Shown here in pieces: positions 11,401 through 21,712 of a stretch of 64,000 nt of DNA (the stretch's first letter is position 1; every line of letters begins with the position of its first letter). Source of the DNA: Candidatus Didemnitutus sp. (GTDB taxonomy: Bacteria > Verrucomicrobiota > Verrucomicrobiia > Opitutales > Opitutaceae); contig JAHCAY010000001.1 in assembly GCA_019634575.1 (NCBI GenBank), positions 3,534,001 through 3,598,000 of the forward strand. Direction: 5' to 3'. The notes under the pieces are model-generated. The model did no database searches and was not told the origin of the DNA. It worked only from the letters and a program-made list of their open reading frames with translations. A program made the position numbers and the translations under genes.

Positions 11401-12267
11401 ATGAGGGCGAGTTTCTCGGCATTGATCGGAGCATTGGCTGTGCTGGCCGCCAGCCCGGCATCGGCGCAGCAGGTTCTGTGCGTCGAGCACAAGGGCCAGA
11501 TTGCGCTCGTGCGCGCGGTGCACGACGGCAGTCCGCAGGTCGACGTCGACGGCAAGCGCGTCACCGTCTCCCGCGGGGCGAAGGCGGGACTGGTCGACGC
11601 GAAGGAGTTCCTGCCGTTCTTCGTCTCGGTCCGCAACATGGAGGCGCGGAGCACCTACCTCACGCTCAACGGCAGCGGCGACATCAACAACCAGTTCGAA
11701 TTCCACGCGACGTTCGAGTCGCCGTTCTATCTCAAGGACGTGTTCTTCGTGCTCGAGCTGCAGCTCGAGGCGGGAAAATACATTTTCTATTACGAGGTCG
11801 GCGAGCTCGAGCCGCGCGTGCCGAAACAGGCGCGGGTCTACGTGCCGGTGAGCTTCAAGCTCGGCGAGGGGCGCTTCCAGCTGCACCTGTTTTCCGAGGG
11901 CGGCGAGCTGCTGCACTCCGAGCAGCCGCCGCTGTTCCGCGATCAGGTGCTCGACCGGATGGTGCGCCGCCGCCTCGAAGGCGTGAACGACGCGCCGTTG
12001 CGGCCGTTCATCGGACCGGCGCCGGAATACCCGCGCGCTTTCCTCAAGAGCAAGATCAAGGGCGAGGCGGTCGTGCGCTTCCGCGTCACGCGCACGGGCC
12101 TGGTGCTCAGCGCGGAGGTCGCGTCGGCGACGGCGCCGGAATTCGGCGAGTCCGCGCTCGCGGCGGTGCGGCTGTGGCGCTTCCTGCCGCCGGTGAAGGC
12201 CGGCGTCGCGGTGGAGAGCAAGGCGGAGCTGCCGTTCAAATTCACGCCGCCGGCGGAGGCGAAATGA
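11401..12267 (+). CDS. secreted protein with TonB C-terminal domain
   Basis: A 288-residue protein with a cleavable-looking signal peptide (MRASFSALIGALAVLAASPASA), so it is probably periplasmic. Residues ~205-285 match the TonB C-terminal fold: PAPEYPRAFLKSKIKGEAVV, then ALAAVRLWRFLPPVKAG. Residues 25-200 have no family I recognise and contain beta-rich text such as GKYIFYYEVGEL. Unlike true TonB it shows no proline-rich spacer and no retained membrane anchor, so it is more likely a structural or partner protein using the TonB-C fold than an energy transducer. Its stop overlaps the nth start (ATGA, 12264-12267), indicating coupled translation. Confidence 0.75.
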   Translation: MRASFSALIGALAVLAASPASAQQVLCVEHKGQIALVRAVHDGSPQVDVDGKRVTVSRGAKAGLVDAKEFLPFFVSVRNMEARSTYLTLNGSGDINNQFEFHATFESPFYLKDVFFVLELQLEAGKYIFYYEVGELEPRVPKQARVYVPVSFKLGEGRFQLHLFSEGGELLHSEQPPLFRDQVLDRMVRRRLEGVNDAPLRPFIGPAPEYPRAFLKSKIKGEAVVRFRVTRTGLVLSAEVASATAPEFGESALAAVRLWRFLPPVKAGVAVESKAELPFKFTPPAEAK

Positions 12268-12956
12268 GCGGCGGACCGGCGGCGCACGCGAGCGGGCGGG
12301 ATTTTTCCACGAGGCAGGCGCGGGCCGATTTCGCGGCGCGGCGGCTGGCGGCGCTTTATCCGAACCCGCCGATCCCGCTCGAACATCGCGACGCTTACAC
12401 GCTGCTCGTCGCGGTGCTGCTCTCGGCGCAATGCACCGACAAGCGCGTGAACGAAGTCACGCCGCACCTGTGGCGGCTCGCCGACAATCCGGAGGCGATG
12501 CGGCAGGTGCCGGTGGCGAAAATTCAGGAGATCATCCGGCCGTGCGGGCTGTCGCCGCAGAAGGCGAAGGCGATCAGCGGGCTCTCGCAGTTGCTGATCG
12601 AGCGACACGGCGGCGCGGTGCCGCGGACGTTCGAGGAGCTGGAGGAATTGCCCGGCGTGGGACACAAGACGGCGTCGGTGGTGATGAGCCAGGCGTTCGG
12701 CGTGCCGGCGTTTCCAGTCGACACGCACATCCACCGGCTCGCGCAGCGCTGGAAACTCACGGGTGGCGCGAACGTGGAGCAGACGGAGCGCGATTTGAAG
12801 AAGCTGTTTCCGCGCGAGCAGTGGACTCCGCTGCACCTGCGGATCATCTACTACGGGCGCGAGCACTGCACGGCGCACGGCTGCGACGGCATGGTGTGCG
12901 AGATCTGCCGCACGCTTTTCCCGGAGCGGAAGCGGCCGGTGCGGACGCGGAAGTGA
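12264..12956 (+). CDS. nth: endonuclease III (DNA glycosylase/AP lyase)
   Basis: A 230-residue protein, the usual Nth length. It removes oxidised pyrimidines and cleaves at abasic sites in base excision repair. The family start LLVAVLLSAQCTDKRVNEV, the helix-hairpin-helix LPGVGHKTASVV with the catalytic lysine, and the catalytic aspartate in FPVDTHIHRLAQRW are all present. The C-terminal loop reads HCTAHGCDGMVCEICRT: its cysteines are spaced C-x4-C-x4-C-x2-C instead of the textbook C-x6-C-x2-C-x5-C, so the 4Fe-4S loop is either a variant or lost. The start ATG overlaps the preceding stop. Confidence 0.95.
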   Translation: MSGGPAAHASGRDFSTRQARADFAARRLAALYPNPPIPLEHRDAYTLLVAVLLSAQCTDKRVNEVTPHLWRLADNPEAMRQVPVAKIQEIIRPCGLSPQKAKAISGLSQLLIERHGGAVPRTFEELEELPGVGHKTASVVMSQAFGVPAFPVDTHIHRLAQRWKLTGGANVEQTERDLKKLFPREQWTPLHLRIIYYGREHCTAHGCDGMVCEICRTLFPERKRPVRTRK

Positions 12957-12966
12957 AGCGGCGGGC

Positions 12967-13467
12967 TCAACAGTGGCAGGTGCACCAGAGCGCGTCGAAC
13001 GAGCGGTGGGCGAAATTCTCGTCGGCGACGATCTCGCTGAGATACAGCGGCGATTCGTCTTCGCCGTCCCGCAGCAGCAGCAGACGGGTGCTGTCGGCGA
13101 TGGTTGCGGCGTTGTGGTGGACGATGGCGCGCAGGCCGACGAGGCGGGTGCGGGAAAAACCGTCGGGCACGGTCGGCGGGCGGAAACCGGTCAGGGGAAA
13201 CAGGACGTAGTCCTGGATAAACTGGCCGCCGATGCGGCTGTGGAGCACGTTCGCGTAGCTGTTGCGAATGACGCCGCGCGCGAGGGCGTCGTCGAGGGCG
13301 AGTTCGATTTCCGGGTCCAGGACCGCGAGCGCTTTCGGAATCCAAACATGGAGCGCGAGCGCGGTCCCGGCCTGGCGGCGAAGATCGAACGATTTGCCGG
13401 ACCACGAAACGCTGCGCCCGAAGAGGGCGAGGATCGTGCCGGTGTCAGTGGGGCTGGGTATGCCCAT
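12967..13467 (-). CDS. conserved-looking hypothetical protein
   Basis: A 166-residue protein read from ATG 13467. I do not recognise a family. The frame is open further upstream, but the extra residues are low-complexity, and the inner start gives a compact soluble protein. Visible features are an N-terminal GTILALFGRSVSWSGKSFDL, a central GGQFIQDYVLFPLTGFRPP, and a C-terminal LYLSEIVADENFAHRSFDAL followed by WCTCHC, which could bind a metal. No signal peptide or membrane segment is visible. It converges with nth (10-nt gap) and lies downstream of the MCP on the same strand. Confidence 0.55.
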   Translation of the reverse strand: MGIPSPTDTGTILALFGRSVSWSGKSFDLRRQAGTALALHVWIPKALAVLDPEIELALDDALARGVIRNSYANVLHSRIGGQFIQDYVLFPLTGFRPPTVPDGFSRTRLVGLRAIVHHNAATIADSTRLLLLRDGEDESPLYLSEIVADENFAHRSFDALWCTCHC

Positions 13468-13605
13468 GGCGAGGGCGGGTTCGTCTGAGCATGCGCGGTG
13501 GACGGAGCGCGCGCAATCCGCGAACGGAGCCCGGCGCGGAAGGGAGAAAATTTCAGCCGCCGGTCCCTCGCGGGCACCGGCGGCGCAGTCGCTGAACACC
13601 CCTGA

Positions 13606-15546
13606 TCAGCGAAAATGAAGATCGGCGGGCTCCGGTGCGGACGCGAGGGCGGGGGATTTCCGCGGCGCGGCTTTCGCGGTCGGGCGAACGGCGTGGCGCG
13701 TGGCCGCGAGGGCAGGGGCCACGGGTTCGTCCTCGCGGGTCTCGAGTCCGACGAGCGCGGCGAGACCTTCGGCGGCGTGGCGGAGTTCGTGCGATTGGGC
13801 GTTGAGCTCCTCGGCGGCGCTGGCGGCTTCCTCGGCGCTCGCGGCGTTGGATTGGGTGACCTTGTCCATCTGGGTGACGGCGGTGTTCACCTGCTCGAGG
13901 CCGGCGCTCTGCTCGCGGGAGGCGGTGGCGACTTCGGCGACGAGGCGGTCGACTTCGCGGGACTTGGTGACGATTTCCTGGAGGCTTTGCGTGACGCTGG
14001 AGGAGAGAGTGGCGCCCTGTTCGCTGCGGTGAGTGGCGTCGGTGATCTTCTCGTTGGTCTCCTTGGCGGCGACGGCGCAGCGCTGGGCGAGCGTGCGGAC
14101 CTCGTCGGCGACGACGGCGAAGCCGGCACCGGCCTCGCCGGCGCGGGCGGCTTCGACGGCGGCGTTGAGTGCGAGGATGTTCGTCTGAAAGGCGATCTCG
14201 TCGATCGTCTTGATGATCTTCGAAATGTCGGCGGAGGACTGACGGATGCCGGCCATGGCCTGCTGCATTTTCTCCATTTCCTCGGCGCCGTGTTCGGCGG
14301 TGGAGCGGGCGGCGTCGGCGGCGGTCTTGGCGGCGGCGGCGTTGACGGCGTTGTGTTTGGTGGTGCTGGAAAGTTCCTCGAGGGAGGAACTGATTTCCTC
14401 GAGCGAAGCGGCCTGCTCGCTCGCGCCTTGGGCGAGGCTCTGACTGGTGGAGGAGACCTGGCTCGAGGCGGAGGCGATCTGCACGGCGCCTTGGGTGAGG
14501 CCGATGGAGGTGTCGCGCAGCGTGCGGTTGAGCGCGCGCACGATCAGCCAGGCGGTGATCGGGCCGACGAGGAGCGCGGTGAGGACGCCGGCAATGACGA
14601 GCGTGGTGGTGTGTCCGAGGGTGGTGGAGGCGAGATCGGCCTCCTCGCTGGTGCGTTGGATGGAGCGGTCGAGGATGCCGCCGACCACGGCGTCGAGTTC
14701 GGCCGCGACTTTCGCGCGGCGTTCCATGATGGTTTTCGCGTCCTTGAAGTTGGCGACGATGTGCTCGACGCCGGCGCGGTAGGCGCGGGTGGTGGACTGG
14801 ACGGTGTGCAGCTGGGCGATGTTCGCCTCCTGTCGGGTGGTTTTGAGCAGGTCGGTCGTTTGCCGGTCGATTTGATCGAACGCGGGTAGGGCCTGTTCGA
14901 TCAGTTCGGGTTCGCGGAGGGCCTGCGATTTGAAGTTCGCGATGCGGACGGCGTTGCCGAGGTCGACAATATCGTTGGCGGTGGCGATTTTCTGGCGCCG
15001 CTCGTTGAGCTTCTCCGCTGACAGACCGCCGGCGATCTCGTCGGCGAGGAGTTTGCCCTGGCTGTCGATGTAGGCTTCGATCTTGGCGGTGAATTCGCGG
15101 GCGCTGGCGTCGAGTTCGTCGCGGATGCGGGCGAGTTCGGCGAGGTTGGCGCGGGTCGTCTCGAATCCTTCGCGGTAAGCGGCGAGGGTGGCTTCGGTTT
15201 TCGTGATGCCTTCGGCGAGGGTTTTGAGTGTCGGCTCGGATTGGGAGAGCTGGCGGCAGGCGGCGAGCGCCCGGTCGACCTCGGCGAGATTTTTCTGCGC
15301 GAGCTCGAGTTGCGCGGGGTCGCCGGTGAGACCGTAGGTGCGGACGGCGAGTTGGGTTTGCGCGGAGGCTTGGGCGAGCCGCGAGGTGACGTCCGCTTCG
15401 GGGGCAATGGCCCGGCTGAGGAAGCGGGCATTGCTGGAGGCGGAATTCATCCACCAGGCAGCGAACGCTCCGAGCAGGAGCGTGATGACGAGAAGGAGGG
15501 CGAAGCCTGCGCTCACCCGCCGGGAGATCGTAAACGAAACCGACAT
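13606..15546 (-). CDS. methyl-accepting chemotaxis protein
   Basis: A 646-residue transmembrane chemoreceptor from ATG 15546. TM1 is at ~12-32 ([19 protein letters not shown]), a helical periplasmic sensor with heptad-rich sequence spans ~35-305, and TM2 is at ~310-332 ([19 protein letters not shown]). The cytoplasmic part enters methylation helices almost at once ([17 protein letters not shown]), so HAMP looks shortened. The kinase-control hairpin is canonical: [20 protein letters not shown], then [15 protein letters not shown]. No C-terminal CheR/CheB docking pentapeptide is seen (the protein ends LHFR). The ligand is unknown; the helical sensor suggests small organic ligands. It is divergent from the hybrid kinase at 15733. 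Confidence 0.93.
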   Translation of the reverse strand: MSVSFTISRRVSAGFALLLVITLLLGAFAAWWMNSASSNARFLSRAIAPEADVTSRLAQASAQTQLAVRTYGLTGDPAQLELAQKNLAEVDRALAACRQLSQSEPTLKTLAEGITKTEATLAAYREGFETTRANLAELARIRDELDASAREFTAKIEAYIDSQGKLLADEIAGGLSAEKLNERRQKIATANDIVDLGNAVRIANFKSQALREPELIEQALPAFDQIDRQTTDLLKTTRQEANIAQLHTVQSTTRAYRAGVEHIVANFKDAKTIMERRAKVAAELDAVVGGILDRSIQRTSEEADLASTTLGHTTTLVIAGVLTALLVGPITAWLIVRALNRTLRDTSIGLTQGAVQIASASSQVSSTSQSLAQGASEQAASLEEISSSLEELSSTTKHNAVNAAAAKTAADAARSTAEHGAEEMEKMQQAMAGIRQSSADISKIIKTIDEIAFQTNILALNAAVEAARAGEAGAGFAVVADEVRTLAQRCAVAAKETNEKITDATHRSEQGATLSSSVTQSLQEIVTKSREVDRLVAEVATASREQSAGLEQVNTAVTQMDKVTQSNAASAEEAASAAEELNAQSHELRHAAEGLAALVGLETREDEPVAPALAATRHAVRPTAKAAPRKSPALASAPEPADLHFR

Positions 15547-15732
15547 GACTTGGGATTCCGACGGCTCGGGGGGTGTCGTCGCGCTCTCTATCGTCGCGGC
15601 AACCGTGCGACTGTAAGGGAATTGCTGCGCATTTTTTGGCGTGGTCTTGCCCAAGCGCGCGCAATCGCCGCTCGCGGTCGCGCAAAGGCTGCGCAGGCGG
15701 AGAGACCGGCGATGACGTAGAGTATCCGCCTG

Positions 15733-18657
15733 GTGAATCGGCTGTCTTCGATTGTGCCTTGGCGCTACGCTGCAGCCTACGGTCTGCTGGCGATGGGGTG
15801 GATTGTGCTGTCGGACTTGTGGCTCGATGCGCGGAGTGGCGTGCCGGCCTGGCATTCCGGATGGGATATGGTGAAGGGACTCGCGTTCGTGCTCGTGACG
15901 ACGGGGCTGCTTTTTCTGCTGTTGAAACGCCTGACCACGCGGCTCGCCGCGGCGGAAGCGCAATACATCCGGCAGGAGGCGCGGTGGCGGCAGGCGCTCG
16001 ACGGCGTGGGCGACGGCTTGTGGGACTGGAGTCTCCCGACGTCCGAGGTGTATTTCTCGCCGTGCCTGGAGCGGATGCTCGGGTATGCGCCGGGGGAGTT
16101 TCGCTCGCATGTTTCCGAGTGGGAAGCGCGGGTGCACCCCGACGATTTGCCGGCCGTGCGCGAGCAGCTCGAGCGGCACCTCGCCGGGGCGATACCGTTC
16201 TATCGCTCGGAGCACCGTCTCCGCCGGAAGGACGATTCGTATGCGTGGGTGCTCGATCGCGGAGTGGTGGTGGAGCGCGACGCGCAAGGGCGGCCGTTGC
16301 GGATGATCGGCACGCACCATGACATCACGGCACGCTCCGAACTGAAACAGCAATTGGCGGAGCAGGCCGTGCGTTACCAGGCGCTGTTCGAGCAGAGCCC
16401 GAATCCGATGTGGATTTTCGATACGGAGACGAAATGCATCCTCGCGGTGAACGATTGCGCGGTGGCGCACTACGGCTATCCGCGCGCGCAGTTCGTCGGG
16501 ATGAACATCGCCGCGCTGCGGCCGCCCGAAGATGTGCCGCAGCTCCTGGATCATCTCGGGAAATCCTTTCAAAACGTCCGGGCCTCGGGGCCGTGGCGGC
16601 ACTTGCGTGCGAACGGCGAGATCATCTGGGTCGATATCCTCGAGCATACGATCCGCTGGGAAGGCCGGCCGGCGCGCGTCGTGGTGGCGCACGATGTGAC
16701 CGCCCGGCAGCGCGTCGCGCAGGCGATCGAGGAGAGCGAGGAGCGGTTCCGCGCCATTTTCCAGAGCGCGAACGACGCGATCTTCACCACGGACGAGCAA
16801 TTCTGCGTCGCCAGCGCGAACTCGCGTGCGACCGAGCTGTTGCAGACGCCGCAGGAAAATCTGATCGGACGGCATCTGACGGAGTTCTTCCCACCGCGAC
16901 AGCCGGACGGCGCGGAATCGCGGCCCAAGGCGCAGGCCATCCTCGAGCGGGTGTGGCGCGAGCGCGTGCCGGCGTTCGAGTGGCAGGTGCAGCGACCGGA
17001 CGGATCGCACGTCGACACCGAGATCACGTTTAGCGGCCTGACGCACGACGGACATCGCTCCGCCGTCGTGGTGGCGCGCGACATCACGGAGCGCCAGCGG
17101 GCGAATCGCGAGTTGCGGCTCCTCCATGCCGCACTGCAGGCGACGCCGGCGGGCATCATGGTGACCGATGCCGCCGGAGCGATCGAGTGGGTCAACCCGG
17201 CGTTCACGCGCCTGACGGGTTACTCGCTTGCGGAGGCACAGGGAATGAATCCGCGCATCCTGCGCTCCAGTCAGCATGACGCCGCCTTTTATCGTCGGCT
17301 GTGGGAAACGATCCTGCGCGGCGAGGTGTGGTCGGGCGAGGTGCAGAACCGGCGCAAGGACGGCGCCACCTACTTCGAGCACATGACCATCGCGCCGGTG
17401 CGCAACGGCGCGGGTGCGATCACGAACTTCGTGGCGGTGAAGGACGACATCACGCACGAACGCCGGCTCGAGCAGCAGCTGGCGCGTTCGCAGCGATTGG
17501 AGAGCGTGGGCATGCTCGCGAGCGGCATCGCGCACGATTTGAACAACGTGCTGACGCCGATCGTGCTTTCCGTCGAACTCCTGCGCGCCGAGCGGCAGCT
17601 TTCCGCGACTGCGGTCGCGCGCCTCAATCTCGTCGCGCAGGCCGCGCAGCGCGGAGCCAACATCGTCAAGCAGGTGCTGACCTTCGCGCGCGGCGTCGAG
17701 GGCGAACGCACGATCGTGCAGCCGCGGTATTTGTTGAAGGAGATCGCGCAGCTCGCGCAGGAAACCTTCCCGCGCCTCATCGAGGTGTCCGTCGATACCG
17801 GCCGCGACTTGCCGGCGATCCGGGGCGACGTCACGCAGCTGCACCAGGTGCTGTTGAACCTGGCGGTGAACGCGCGCGATGCGATGCCGCTGGGCGGGCG
17901 GCTCGTGTTCAGCGCGCGCGTGACACAGGTGGACGCGACGCGGGCGGCCGCGCTCGCCCGCATCGCGCCCGGCGCCTACGTGGAGCTGGCGGTGTCCGAC
18001 ACCGGCACCGGCATCGCCGACGAAGTGCTGGAGCACATGTTCGAGCCGTTCTTCTCCACCAAGCCGCGCGGCAAGGGCACCGGTCTCGGCTTGTCCACCG
18101 TCTACGGTCTCGTGCGCAGCCACGACGGCGCGGTCGAGGTGGACACGGCGCTGGGGCGCGGCACGACGTTCCGCGTGCTGCTACCCGCCGTGCCTGCCGA
18201 TGCCGGCGCCGTGACCGCGCCCGCTGCGGCCGTCGCGCCGTCCGGCGCGGGCTGCCGGGTGCTCGTCGTCGATGACGAGGAACCGATCCGCATGGTGCTC
18301 GAGCAACTCCTGCGGCGGCGCGGCTTCGAGGTCGTGACCGCGGCGGACGGAGTGGATGCGTTGCAGGTGTTTCGTTTGCATCCGAGCGCCTACCAATTCG
18401 CAATCGTCGATCTGGTGATGCCGCGCATGCGCGGCACCGTGCTGATCCGGGAGCTGCGCGCGCTGGCACCGAGTCTGAAGATCGTGTGCGCCTCCGGCTA
18501 TGCCGACGAAAAGACGGATGGTGGCGAGGGGCTGTCGCTGGCCGATCTGGGCGTCGCGGTGTTTCTGCCGAAGCCGTTCCGCGAGGAGGATCTGCTCCAG
18601 GCGTTGCGCACGGCGGATGGGGCCGCCGTGCCGGGCGGAGCGGAAAAGAAAGTTTGA
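15733..18657 (+). CDS. membrane hybrid histidine kinase with four PAS domains
   Basis: A 974-residue protein with a GTG start. Two TM segments are at ~12-30 and ~46-64. PAS-type domains follow (~78-205 with [17 protein letters not shown]; ~215-335; ~338-455; ~460-580). The HisKA phosphoacceptor is H601 in [13 protein letters not shown], the ATPase core includes LVNAR-type and [11 protein letters not shown] motifs, and a C-terminal receiver (~841-960) has VVDDEEP and phosphoacceptor D893. The intramolecular relay is therefore complete. It is a paralogue of the kinase at 18910, sharing the N-terminal Y-LLA-GWIV-SD motif and the PAS-HisKA-HATPase-REC order; tRNA-Val lies between them. The signal is not known. 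Confidence 0.93.
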   Translation: MNRLSSIVPWRYAAAYGLLAMGWIVLSDLWLDARSGVPAWHSGWDMVKGLAFVLVTTGLLFLLLKRLTTRLAAAEAQYIRQEARWRQALDGVGDGLWDWSLPTSEVYFSPCLERMLGYAPGEFRSHVSEWEARVHPDDLPAVREQLERHLAGAIPFYRSEHRLRRKDDSYAWVLDRGVVVERDAQGRPLRMIGTHHDITARSELKQQLAEQAVRYQALFEQSPNPMWIFDTETKCILAVNDCAVAHYGYPRAQFVGMNIAALRPPEDVPQLLDHLGKSFQNVRASGPWRHLRANGEIIWVDILEHTIRWEGRPARVVVAHDVTARQRVAQAIEESEERFRAIFQSANDAIFTTDEQFCVASANSRATELLQTPQENLIGRHLTEFFPPRQPDGAESRPKAQAILERVWRERVPAFEWQVQRPDGSHVDTEITFSGLTHDGHRSAVVVARDITERQRANRELRLLHAALQATPAGIMVTDAAGAIEWVNPAFTRLTGYSLAEAQGMNPRILRSSQHDAAFYRRLWETILRGEVWSGEVQNRRKDGATYFEHMTIAPVRNGAGAITNFVAVKDDITHERRLEQQLARSQRLESVGMLASGIAHDLNNVLTPIVLSVELLRAERQLSATAVARLNLVAQAAQRGANIVKQVLTFARGVEGERTIVQPRYLLKEIAQLAQETFPRLIEVSVDTGRDLPAIRGDVTQLHQVLLNLAVNARDAMPLGGRLVFSARVTQVDATRAAALARIAPGAYVELAVSDTGTGIADEVLEHMFEPFFSTKPRGKGTGLGLSTVYGLVRSHDGAVEVDTALGRGTTFRVLLPAVPADAGAVTAPAAAVAPSGAGCRVLVVDDEEPIRMVLEQLLRRRGFEVVTAADGVDALQVFRLHPSAYQFAIVDLVMPRMRGTVLIRELRALAPSLKIVCASGYADEKTDGGEGLSLADLGVAVFLPKPFREEDLLQALRTADGAAVPGGAEKKV

Positions 18658-18660
18658 TTT

Positions 18661-18699
18661 CCGAAAAACGGTCCGCAACCGTGCCCGTCCGGTTTTTTC
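18661..18699 (+). terminator. possible terminator ahead of the tRNA
   Basis: CCGAAAAAC at 18661 pairs imperfectly with GGTTTTTTCGG ending at 18700, with a GC-rich middle. It follows the kinase stop by 4 nt and abuts the tRNA, so it may terminate the kinase transcript. Confidence 0.45.
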
Positions 18700-18776
18700 G
18701 GACGCTTAGCTCAGTTGGTTAGAGCACGTGCTTCACACGCACGGGGTCACTGGTTCGAGTCCAGTAGCGTCCACCA
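18700..18776 (+). tRNA. tRNA-Val (anticodon CAC)
   Basis: The cloverleaf folds by eye. The acceptor is GGACGCT/AGCGTCC, the D-arm GCTC..GAGC, and the anticodon stem CGTGC/GCACG with loop TTCACAC, giving anticodon CAC. The T-arm is ACTGG-TTCGAGT-CCAGT. The discriminator A is followed by CCA, encoded in the DNA. It decodes GUG. It stands alone between two paralogous histidine kinase genes. Confidence 0.95.
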
Positions 18777-18909
18777 TCTGGTCGATGGGGCGGGAAAATG
18801 TCTGCGCCCTGCGGCGTGAAATCCCCCCGCCGGCGTGAACAGAAAGGTTGTGTGACGGCACGCAGGCCATAGCTTCGCGCGGTCGACGGGCCATTCGACC
18901 GCTGCCCCC

Positions 18910-21618
18910 ATGTTTCGCGACAAGCTGCCCGCTCCGATTCAGTTGACGCTCGCCTACGCCCTTCTGGCAGGCGGATGGATCGTCGTTTCCGACACCATCG
19001 TGGCGCTGCGCGGCCAGGAGACGTTGCACGGGTTTGCCATCAACATGGGCAAGGGCGGCCTGTTCGTCCTGGTCTCTAGCCTGGTGCTCTACCGCCTCGC
19101 CCGGGCGATGGAGCATCGCGTGCGCGGGGCCGAACTGGAGCGGCATCGCGGCGCGCTCGAGGAGGCCCGCGCGACGCAGCGCGCCAACCGCATCTATGCC
19201 GCGCTGACCCGCGCCAACGAGATCGCCCTCACCGCCGCCGAGCGCGAGCCGTTGTGCCGGGCCATCGGCGAAACACTGATCGGGAGCGGCGGCCTGCGGC
19301 TGGCGTGGATCGGCTGGGTCGACGAGCGGACGCTGGGGATCGTCACGGAGGTCGCTGTCGGCCCCGCGGCGAGTTACGTCGACGGGATCGTGGTTTCGGT
19401 GGACCCGACCCGGCCGGAAGCGCAGGGGCCGGTGGGGCTGGCACTGCGGCGCGGCAGCAGCTTCGTGTGTCAGGAGATCGAGCGCGATCCGGCCATGGCA
19501 CCGTGGCGGGGGCGCGCTCGACAGCACCGACTCGGCTCGACCATGGCGGTGCCGCTCCGGCTGGCGACCGGCGCGCGGGGGACGCTGGCGATCTACGCCG
19601 AGGAGCCGGGATTTTTCACGCGCGAGGTCGTGTTGCTCGTCGAGCAACTCGCCGCCGATCTCGCGCACGGGCTGGACGTCATCGCGGTGCGGCAGCATTC
19701 GGAGCAGCAGGCGGCGGCGCTGGTCGCGAGCGAGCAGCGCTGGCAATTCGCCCTCGAAGGCGCCGGCGACGGCGTGTGGGATTGGAATGTCGCGACCGGC
19801 GACGCCTATTTCTCACCCCAGCTCGCGCGGATGTTCGGCTACGCGCCGGAGGAGCTGAGCGGGCGTTACGAAGAGTGGCAGGAGCACGTGCACCCCGACG
19901 ATCTGCCGTGCACGCGCGCGCGGCTCGCCGAGTGTCTCGCTGGGCGCACGGCCTTGTTGCACGACGAGCACCGCATCCGCTGCCGCGACGGCAGCTATCG
20001 CTGGGTGCTGAATCGCGGCAAGGTCGTCGAGCGGGCTCCCACCGGCGAGGCGCGGCGCATGATCGGGACCTTTGCCGACATGACGGAAGTGCGCCGCGCC
20101 AGCCAGCGGCTCACGCTCCTGGAAACGGCGCTGCAAGCCATACCCTCCGGCATCGTGATCACCGACCAGCAGGGGCGCGTCGAGTGGGTGAACGAGCATT
20201 TCACGCGTCTGACCGGCTACGCGGCGGCGGAGGCGATCGGCGGCAACCCGCGCGTGTTGAAGTCGGGCCGGCACGGGGACGAGTTCTATGCCCAGATGTG
20301 GCGCACCATCCGCGGCGGCAAGGTGTGGAACGGCGAGCTCGTGAACCGACGCAAGGACGGCAGCGAATACAACGAGCACATGATCATCGCGCCGGTGTCG
20401 CACGGCGGCGACGGCATCACGCATTTCATCGCGATCAAGCAGGATATCACCGAGCGCAAGCTGATGGAGCAGCAGTTGCTCCGCGCGCAACGGATGGAAG
20501 GCATCGGCCTGCTGGCCGGCGGCATCGCGCACGATCTGAACAACGTGCTCGCGCCGATCCTGCTCAGCACCGAGTTGCTGCGTCTGCGCATCCGCGACCC
20601 GGCTGATCAGCGCGTGCTGGAGGTGATCGATGCGGCCGCGCGGCGCGGCAGCGGCGTCGTGCGGCAGGTGCTGACTTTCGCGCGCGGCATCGACGGCGAA
20701 CGTGCCCCGCTGCGCCCGGGCGACCTGTTGCGCGAGTTGGCGATGATTATACAGGAGACTTTCCCGCGGGATATCGAGGTGTTCCGCGAGGTGGCGGAAG
20801 ATTTACCCATGGTCCGCGGCGATGCGACACAGCTCCATCAGGTGCTGCTTAACCTCGCGGTGAACGCGCGCGACGCGATGCCGCAGGGCGGCACGCTGAC
20901 GCTGCGCGCGCAGGCCGAACGCGTGACGGCGCGGCGCGTGGGATTCATGGGCGAATTGCCGGCTGGCAACTACGTGGTGCTCGGCGTGCGCGATACCGGC
21001 CAGGGCATGCCGCCCGAGGTGCGCGAGCGGATCTTCGAGCCGTTCTTCACCACGAAGCCGCGCGGCAAGGGCACGGGCCTCGGTTTGCCGACGGCGCTCG
21101 GCATCGTCCGCAGTCACGGGGGCATCGTGGAAGTGGACTCGGCACCCGGCGCCGGTTCGGAATTCCGCATCTACCTGCCGGCGATCGCGCCGGAAAAGGT
21201 CGACTCCGCCGCGCCGATGGCACCGGTGACTGTTGCGGGGCGCGGACGCTTGGTGCTCGTGTGCGACGATGAGCCGAGCGTGCGCGAGGTGGCGAGCGTC
21301 GTGCTGCGCCACGCGGGCTTCGCGGTCGTCGAGGCGGGCAACGGCCGCGAGGCGCTCGTGATCTTTTCCGAACGCCGCGGGGCCATCGCCCTTGTGTTGA
21401 TGGACATCATGATGCCGTTGCTGACGGGCGATCGCGCGGCGGCGGACATCCGCCAGCTGGAGCCGGGTTTGCCGGTGATTTTCATGTCCGGCCTGATGGA
21501 GCTCGATGCGGTGCAGGCGGCGATGAAAAACACGATCGGCCAGACTCCCCCGCTGTTAAAGAAGCCGTTTGCGGCCGGCGACTTGCTCGCGGCGGTCGCG
21601 CGCGCGGTGGGGGCGTGA
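18910..21618 (+). CDS. membrane hybrid histidine kinase, GAF-PAS-PAS-HK-REC
   Basis: A 902-residue protein. Two N-terminal TM segments (~10-28 and ~46-62; [16 protein letters not shown]) are followed by a GAF-like domain (~95-255) and two PAS domains (~270-390 with [17 protein letters not shown]; ~395-515 with [18 protein letters not shown]). HisKA has H541 in [14 protein letters not shown], the ATPase domain has [13 protein letters not shown], and the receiver (~775-900) has CDDEP and phosphoacceptor D832. Compared with its paralogue at 15733 it has a GAF domain in place of two PAS domains. A single-gene transcription unit is likely. Confidence 0.93.
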   Translation: MFRDKLPAPIQLTLAYALLAGGWIVVSDTIVALRGQETLHGFAINMGKGGLFVLVSSLVLYRLARAMEHRVRGAELERHRGALEEARATQRANRIYAALTRANEIALTAAEREPLCRAIGETLIGSGGLRLAWIGWVDERTLGIVTEVAVGPAASYVDGIVVSVDPTRPEAQGPVGLALRRGSSFVCQEIERDPAMAPWRGRARQHRLGSTMAVPLRLATGARGTLAIYAEEPGFFTREVVLLVEQLAADLAHGLDVIAVRQHSEQQAAALVASEQRWQFALEGAGDGVWDWNVATGDAYFSPQLARMFGYAPEELSGRYEEWQEHVHPDDLPCTRARLAECLAGRTALLHDEHRIRCRDGSYRWVLNRGKVVERAPTGEARRMIGTFADMTEVRRASQRLTLLETALQAIPSGIVITDQQGRVEWVNEHFTRLTGYAAAEAIGGNPRVLKSGRHGDEFYAQMWRTIRGGKVWNGELVNRRKDGSEYNEHMIIAPVSHGGDGITHFIAIKQDITERKLMEQQLLRAQRMEGIGLLAGGIAHDLNNVLAPILLSTELLRLRIRDPADQRVLEVIDAAARRGSGVVRQVLTFARGIDGERAPLRPGDLLRELAMIIQETFPRDIEVFREVAEDLPMVRGDATQLHQVLLNLAVNARDAMPQGGTLTLRAQAERVTARRVGFMGELPAGNYVVLGVRDTGQGMPPEVRERIFEPFFTTKPRGKGTGLGLPTALGIVRSHGGIVEVDSAPGAGSEFRIYLPAIAPEKVDSAAPMAPVTVAGRGRLVLVCDDEPSVREVASVVLRHAGFAVVEAGNGREALVIFSERRGAIALVLMDIMMPLLTGDRAAADIRQLEPGLPVIFMSGLMELDAVQAAMKNTIGQTPPLLKKPFAAGDLLAAVARAVGA

Positions 21619-21712
21619 CGCCGGGAGCGAATTTTACGCCCCGATCCTTCAGCCCGGGCCTTTTGTGCCGTTAGTAAAGGCGGCGACGTGCCACGCCGCA
21701 CGCCGGTCCCCT

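Noticed and set aside
13615..14889. A plus-strand Gly-rich frame opposite the MCP gene
   Set aside because: It is a shadow of MCP heptad-rich coding sequence.
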